Shown piece after piece: positions 6,878 through 9,707 of a DNA stretch of 9,707 bases. Positions within the stretch are counted from its first letter, which is position 1, and each line of letters opens with the position of its first letter. This stretch comes from Bacteroidota bacterium (lineage in GTDB: Bacteria; Bacteroidota; Ignavibacteria; Ignavibacteriales; Ignavibacteriaceae): assembly GCA_023406915.1 (NCBI GenBank), contig JAEXTR010000099.1, positions 1-9,707 on the forward strand. The letters are read 5' to 3'. Below the pieces are notes generated by a model that did no database searches, was not told the origin of the DNA, and saw nothing but the letters and a program-made list of their open reading frames with translations. Both the position numbers and the translations under genes were made by a program.

Positions 6878-6922
6878 TAATACACTCAAAACCTAATTTA
6901 CTCTGAACATAATAGGAAGGTA

Positions 6923-8449
6923 ATGACAACTACAACCCCTGTAAAAAAGACACTCTTTCAAAGATCACTCGACAGAATAGAGATCATAGGAAATAGATTA
7001 CCCCACCCCGCAATCCTGTTTGGTATGCTGGCAGTTATTGTTGCTGTAGCTTCCGCAGTAGGAGCCTTTTTCAATCTTCAGGCTGTTCACCCCGTAGACG
7101 GCAGGGTGATTTCGGTAAACAGTCTGCTCTCAGCAGACGGGCTAAGGTGGATATACACCAACATTGTAAAAAACTTTATCGCCTTCCCTCCACTTGGGCT
7201 GGTACTGGTAGTAATGATTGGCCTCGGTGTTGCTGAGGGATCAGGCCTCTTTAATGTTCTGATCAGACAGTTGGTTCTGAAGGCACCTAAAAAGTTGATT
7301 ACTGCTTCATTGGTATTTACCGGAATCATTTCTCACCTTGCCTCTGAAGCTGGCTACGTGATTCTCATTCCTATGGGCGCAATGATGTTTCATGCCCTGG
7401 GGCGTCACCCAATGGCAGGTTTGGCGGCAGCATTCTGTGGTGTAAGTGGTGGATTTGGCGCAAACTTCCTGATCGGCTCAGTGGATCCGGTGCTTTCTGG
7501 TCTGACCACTACTGCAGCACAGATTATTCAACCTGACTTCATTGTAAGTCCGGTGGTGAACTATTACTTTCAGTTCGTTTCAGGCTTCCTGATCGTAATC
7601 GTTGGTGTATGGGTTACGGAAAAAATTGTTGAACCTCGCCTCGGAAAATATGGTGGTACCGAGACCCCAATCCCATTGGAACAGTTAAACAGCACAGAGA
7701 AAAAGGGAATGATGTGGGCAGGTATCAGCGCACTGATCGTGCTCGCGGTATTGGTGATTACCATTGTGCCTGAAAACGGTTTATTCAGAAATCCGAAAAC
7801 TGGTGAAGTGCTGCACTCACCATTCTTTGATGGTATCATCATCGGTATCCTCCTCTTCTTCCTGATACCCGGTCTGGTGTATGGCTATATCACAAAATCC
7901 ATCAAAAATGATAAAGACGTAATTAAACACATTACGAAATCAATGAGCGGACTTGCAAGTTATATTGTGTTGGTTTTCTTTGCAGCACAATTCGTGTACT
8001 TCTTCAATCATAGCAACCTGGGATTGATCATTGCCATCGATGGTGCTCAGTTACTGAAGAGTATCAACCTTACCGGCATTCCGTTGATCATCGCATTTGT
8101 CTTCCTTTCGGCATTCATTAATATGTTCATGGGCAGTGCTTCAGCAAAATGGGCAATCATGGCTCCGGTTTTTGTTCCCATGTTTATGCTGTTGGGTTAT
8201 CATCCTGGGCTTACACTTGCTGGATTCAGAATCGGTGATTCCATCACGAATGTCATCACCCCCATGATGAGTTACTTCGCCCTGATTGTAACCTATGCGC
8301 AAAAGTATGACGACAAGTATGGTATTGGCACTATTATTTCTACCATGGTGCCTTACACGGTCTTCTTCGGGATTGCCTGGATTATTCTGCTAATCATTTG
8401 GATGCTGCTTGGTATACCCGTTGGACCTGACGGACAACTTTATCTTTAA
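6923..8449 (+). CDS. abgT: AbgT family transporter (p-aminobenzoyl-glutamate transport or antimetabolite efflux)
   Basis: A 508-residue inner-membrane transporter of the AbgT family, at normal length. The conserved first re-entrant region is clear: SEAGYVILIPMGAMMFHALG (141-160), then GRHPMAGLAAAFCGVSGGFGAN and DP..SGLT (D188). The second is GSASAKWAIMAPVFVPMF (404-421) and FRIGDS...ITP (435-447). S407, W410, P428, R436, D439 and P447 appear to correspond, with constant offset, to residues reported as important in Neisseria MtrF. Family members either take up p-aminobenzoyl-glutamate (E. coli AbgT) or export sulfonamides and other antimetabolites (MtrF, YdaH); the sequence does not tell which. 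No abgA/abgB hydrolase genes are adjacent, which weakens the catabolic reading. AGGAAGG directly before the ATG marks the start. The gap to the upstream VWA-FHA gene is 45 bases with no terminator, and the next gene follows after 15 bases. Confidence 0.93.
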   Translation: MTTTTPVKKTLFQRSLDRIEIIGNRLPHPAILFGMLAVIVAVASAVGAFFNLQAVHPVDGRVISVNSLLSADGLRWIYTNIVKNFIAFPPLGLVLVVMIGLGVAEGSGLFNVLIRQLVLKAPKKLITASLVFTGIISHLASEAGYVILIPMGAMMFHALGRHPMAGLAAAFCGVSGGFGANFLIGSVDPVLSGLTTTAAQIIQPDFIVSPVVNYYFQFVSGFLIVIVGVWVTEKIVEPRLGKYGGTETPIPLEQLNSTEKKGMMWAGISALIVLAVLVITIVPENGLFRNPKTGEVLHSPFFDGIIIGILLFFLIPGLVYGYITKSIKNDKDVIKHITKSMSGLASYIVLVFFAAQFVYFFNHSNLGLIIAIDGAQLLKSINLTGIPLIIAFVFLSAFINMFMGSASAKWAIMAPVFVPMFMLLGYHPGLTLAGFRIGDSITNVITPMMSYFALIVTYAQKYDDKYGIGTIISTMVPYTVFFGIAWIILLIIWMLLGIPVGPDGQLYL

Positions 8450-8464
8450 GCAAGTAATGACACA

Positions 8465-8797
8465 ATGAACATTCAGATAATTGGCACGAAAAAGTGCAGT
8501 GAAACCAGAAAGGCTGAGCGGTGGTTCAAAGAACGCCGCATCCCTTTTCATTTCAGGGACCTGACCGAGAAGGGAATCTCAAAAGGTGAACTTGAGAACA
8601 TTACGCGAAAAATACCCTTGGATCAGCTTCTTGACAAAGAAGGGAAGGAGTATGATAGAAGGGGACTCGCGTACATGACGTATAACCTTGAGGAAGAACT
8701 TCTGGAACACCCGCTATTGCTGAAGACTCCGATCGTAAGAAATGGATCAGACTCTACAGTAGGTTATGTACCGGAAGTATGGAAAAACTGGAAATAA
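8465..8797 (+). CDS. ArsC/Spx-family thioredoxin-fold protein
   Basis: A 110-residue protein of the arsenate reductase-like (ArsC/Spx/YffB) family. It starts with a thioredoxin-type strand and a single N-terminal cysteine, GTKKCSETRKAERWFKERRIPF (C11 within KCSETRKA), then FRDLTEKGISKGEL, an LDKEGKEYDRRGL segment, and the family's LLKTPIVRNG (84-94, R92) with VGYVPE near the C-terminus. C11 is at the position of the catalytic Cys12 of E. coli ArsC, and R92 probably corresponds to a conserved oxyanion-binding arginine; there is no CXXC pair. Members differ in function (arsenate reduction, transcriptional control, unknown), and with no ars genes nearby I would not call it arsenate reductase with confidence. 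It begins 15 bases after abgT with a weak ribosome site, and a strong terminator follows 29 bases past its stop. Confidence 0.85.
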   Translation: MNIQIIGTKKCSETRKAERWFKERRIPFHFRDLTEKGISKGELENITRKIPLDQLLDKEGKEYDRRGLAYMTYNLEEELLEHPLLLKTPIVRNGSDSTVGYVPEVWKNWK

Positions 8798-8820
8798 TCT
8801 TAAAGTAGAATATGCAGTTA

Positions 8821-9366
8821 TTAGGATGGGTCTTGTAATTCCGAAAGGTGCAGGACCCATTTTTTTTGGTTGGGGCGCAAACGTTTGGGATCAGAACCAG
8901 TGCAGGTGAACCCCGCTTTTTGCAAAACACGCTCTGAAGTCTTATTGTGGGGATCAGTGAATGCGGTTACAATTCTGGCACCAAATCCCTCTTTTGCAAA
9001 CTGTACCAGATACTGTACCGCGTCCACCGCGAACCCTCTGCCCCGAAACTCAGTGGAAATTCCATATCCAATCTCAATGCTGCCTTCTTCATCCACAGGA
9101 CCTAAAAACCCACAAAGACCAATGAGTGACGCTTCAGCTGGAAGCAAGATCAATATCGGGCAATAAGCCAGTACATTCGGGTAAGCGATCATCAGAGAAT
9201 GAAAAAGCTTCAGTGCATGGATATCTTCGATATATCCCGGTTGTGCCGTAAACCCATACTGCTTTTTAAACAATTCAGGCGCGTTGATGAGGACCGCAAT
9301 CTGGTCAGCAGTGGCTATTCTGAATTCAAGTATACTTGAATCATCGGTGCGGTGAACGTCAGTCAT
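8821..9366 (-). CDS. GNAT-family N-acetyltransferase (RimJ/RimL-like)
   Basis: A 181-residue acetyl-CoA-dependent acyltransferase. After a variable N-terminal half, the acetyl-CoA pocket is clear: a strand IEIGYGIS (98-104), the R/QxxGxA loop in EFRGRGFAVDAVQYLVQFA (106-124), then TAFTDPHNKTSERVLQKAGF (134-153), in which N141 and S144 are the typical RimJ/RimL-like positions, and the RPNQKKWVLHL final strand. The acceptor cannot be predicted. The ATG at 9366 is preferred to a TTG at 9381 because AGGAGGAGG sits immediately in front of it. The start overlaps the last 8 bases of the L-serine dehydratase gene (ATGACTGA), so the two are probably translationally coupled. Its last 14 codons contain the terminator of the convergent ArsC-like gene. 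Confidence 0.88.
   Translation of the reverse strand: MTDVHRTDDSSILEFRIATADQIAVLINAPELFKKQYGFTAQPGYIEDIHALKLFHSLMIAYPNVLAYCPILILLPAEASLIGLCGFLGPVDEEGSIEIGYGISTEFRGRGFAVDAVQYLVQFAKEGFGARIVTAFTDPHNKTSERVLQKAGFTCTGSDPKRLRPNQKKWVLHLSELQDPS
8826..8867 (+). terminator. Strong intrinsic terminator inside the convergent GNAT gene
   Basis: Bases 8826-8837 pair with 8849-8860 (12 pairs, two of them G-U, core ATGGGTC/GACCCAT). An inner CC-GAAA-GG (8841-8848) gives a GNRA tetraloop after a three-base ATT bulge. The stem ends in a run of eight T (8860-8867) on the plus strand. It lies 29 bases after the ArsC-like stop and has no T-run on the minus strand, so it serves the plus-strand unit only. Confidence 0.9.
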
Positions 9367-9707
9367 CCTCCTCCTGGTCAACGATTACTGCCATCCCACC
9401 TTCCGAAGTCTCTTTGTAAATGCTTGGCAGGTCATGACCGGTTTGTTTCATCGTTTCAACAATTTTATCAAATGAAACTAGATGTTGTCCGTCTGATAGC
9501 AGGGAATAGGTTGCACAGTTCATTGCACGTTCAGCTGCAAATGTATTTCGTTCAATACAGGGGACCTGTACGAGCCCGCCAATAGGGTCACAGGTAAGAC
9601 CCAGGTGGTGTTCGATTCCTATTTCAGCGGCGTACTCAATTTGCGGAGGTGTACCACCCAGTAGCTGCGTGACAGCCGCTGCCGCCATAGAGCATGCAAC
9701 ACCGATT
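9359..9707 (-). CDS. sdaA: L-serine ammonia-lyase (iron-sulfur type), C-terminal part of the alpha domain; 5' end outside window
   Basis: This enzyme converts L-serine to pyruvate and ammonia with a [4Fe-4S] cluster in the cytoplasm. The last 115 residues are visible and the frame stays open to the right edge. They match the SDH alpha domain closely: IGVACSMAAAAVTQLLGGTP, then the AAEIGIEHHLGLTCDPIGG and LVQVPCIERN segments, then VSFDKIVETMKQTG and the usual C-terminal YKETSEGGMAV. The three cysteines (ACSM, LTCDP, VPCIE) correspond to the cluster ligands of iron-sulfur serine dehydratases. The C-terminus ends in an acidic VDQEEDD tail whose codons also form the ribosome site of the following GNAT gene. 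Whether the beta domain is fused upstream cannot be seen. Confidence 0.95.
   Translation of the reverse strand, partial: IGVACSMAAAAVTQLLGGTPPQIEYAAEIGIEHHLGLTCDPIGGLVQVPCIERNTFAAERAMNCATYSLLSDGQHLVSFDKIVETMKQTGHDLPSIYKETSEGGMAVIVDQEEDD
9367..9375 (-). promoter_or_regulatory. Shine-Dalgarno site of the GNAT gene within the serine dehydratase gene
   Basis: AGGAGGAGG on the minus strand directly abuts the ATG at 9366 and is read at the same time as part of the Gln-Glu-Glu-Asp codons at the end of the L-serine dehydratase. It decides the GNAT start; the usable spacing is short (0-3 bases depending on which AGGAGG pairs). Confidence 0.75.

Noticed and set aside
8457..8468. Three-codon frame ATG-ACA-CAA-TGA overlapping the start of the ArsC-like gene
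   Set aside because: Too short to call; no ribosome site, and such overlaps occur by chance.
1..9707. CRISPR array, IS element, tRNA, rRNA or phage genes
   Set aside because: No regularly spaced repeats, transposase or integrase motifs, or cloverleaf-like or ribosomal sequences were seen on either strand.

Overview
This is a bacterial chromosomal window with moderate G+C, dense genes on both strands and no visible break in base composition. Gene content (FeoB with a Cys-rich partner, type II NADH dehydrogenase, an extracytoplasmic VWA protein with a cytoplasmic FHA domain, an AbgT transporter, a single-chain type L-serine dehydratase) and a GACCCCGAAGGGGTC-type hairpin repeat suggest the Bacteroidota/Chlorobiota/Ignavibacteriota neighbourhood. 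That placement is an inference from general knowledge, not a measurement.

Layout. 1-670 (+): the 3' end of feoB overlaps by one base a 58-residue FeoB-associated Cys-rich membrane protein, so this is the tail of a ferrous iron uptake operon. 671-1018 holds no gene: it carries two hairpin repeat units and a strong, probably bidirectional terminator. 1019-2680 (-): a 131-residue STAS-like soluble protein lies upstream of an eight-helix membrane protein with a C-terminal SHOCT motif, with 159 bases between them. 3025-5076 (-): an AlkD-like DNA alkylation repair protein lies upstream of a type II NADH dehydrogenase, possibly co-transcribed. 5077-5299 is a divergent intergenic region that should hold promoters both ways. 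5300-8797 (+): three closely spaced genes (VWA-TM-coiled-coil-FHA protein, AbgT transporter, ArsC/Spx-like thioredoxin-fold protein) end at a very good intrinsic terminator that lies inside the coding end of the next, convergent gene. 8821-9707 (-): the 3' part of an L-serine dehydratase gene overlaps by 8 bases the start of a GNAT acetyltransferase.

Functionally this is mostly housekeeping and accessory metabolism: iron import, respiratory NADH oxidation, DNA base repair, pABA-glutamate-type transport or drug efflux, serine deamination. I do not see a defence island, mobile element, CRISPR array, tRNA or rRNA. The least ordinary items are the transmembrane VWA-to-FHA protein and its grouping with abgT and the ArsC-like gene, the terminator hidden in a convergent reading frame, the paired hairpin repeats, and two poorly characterised proteins (STAS-like and SHOCT).
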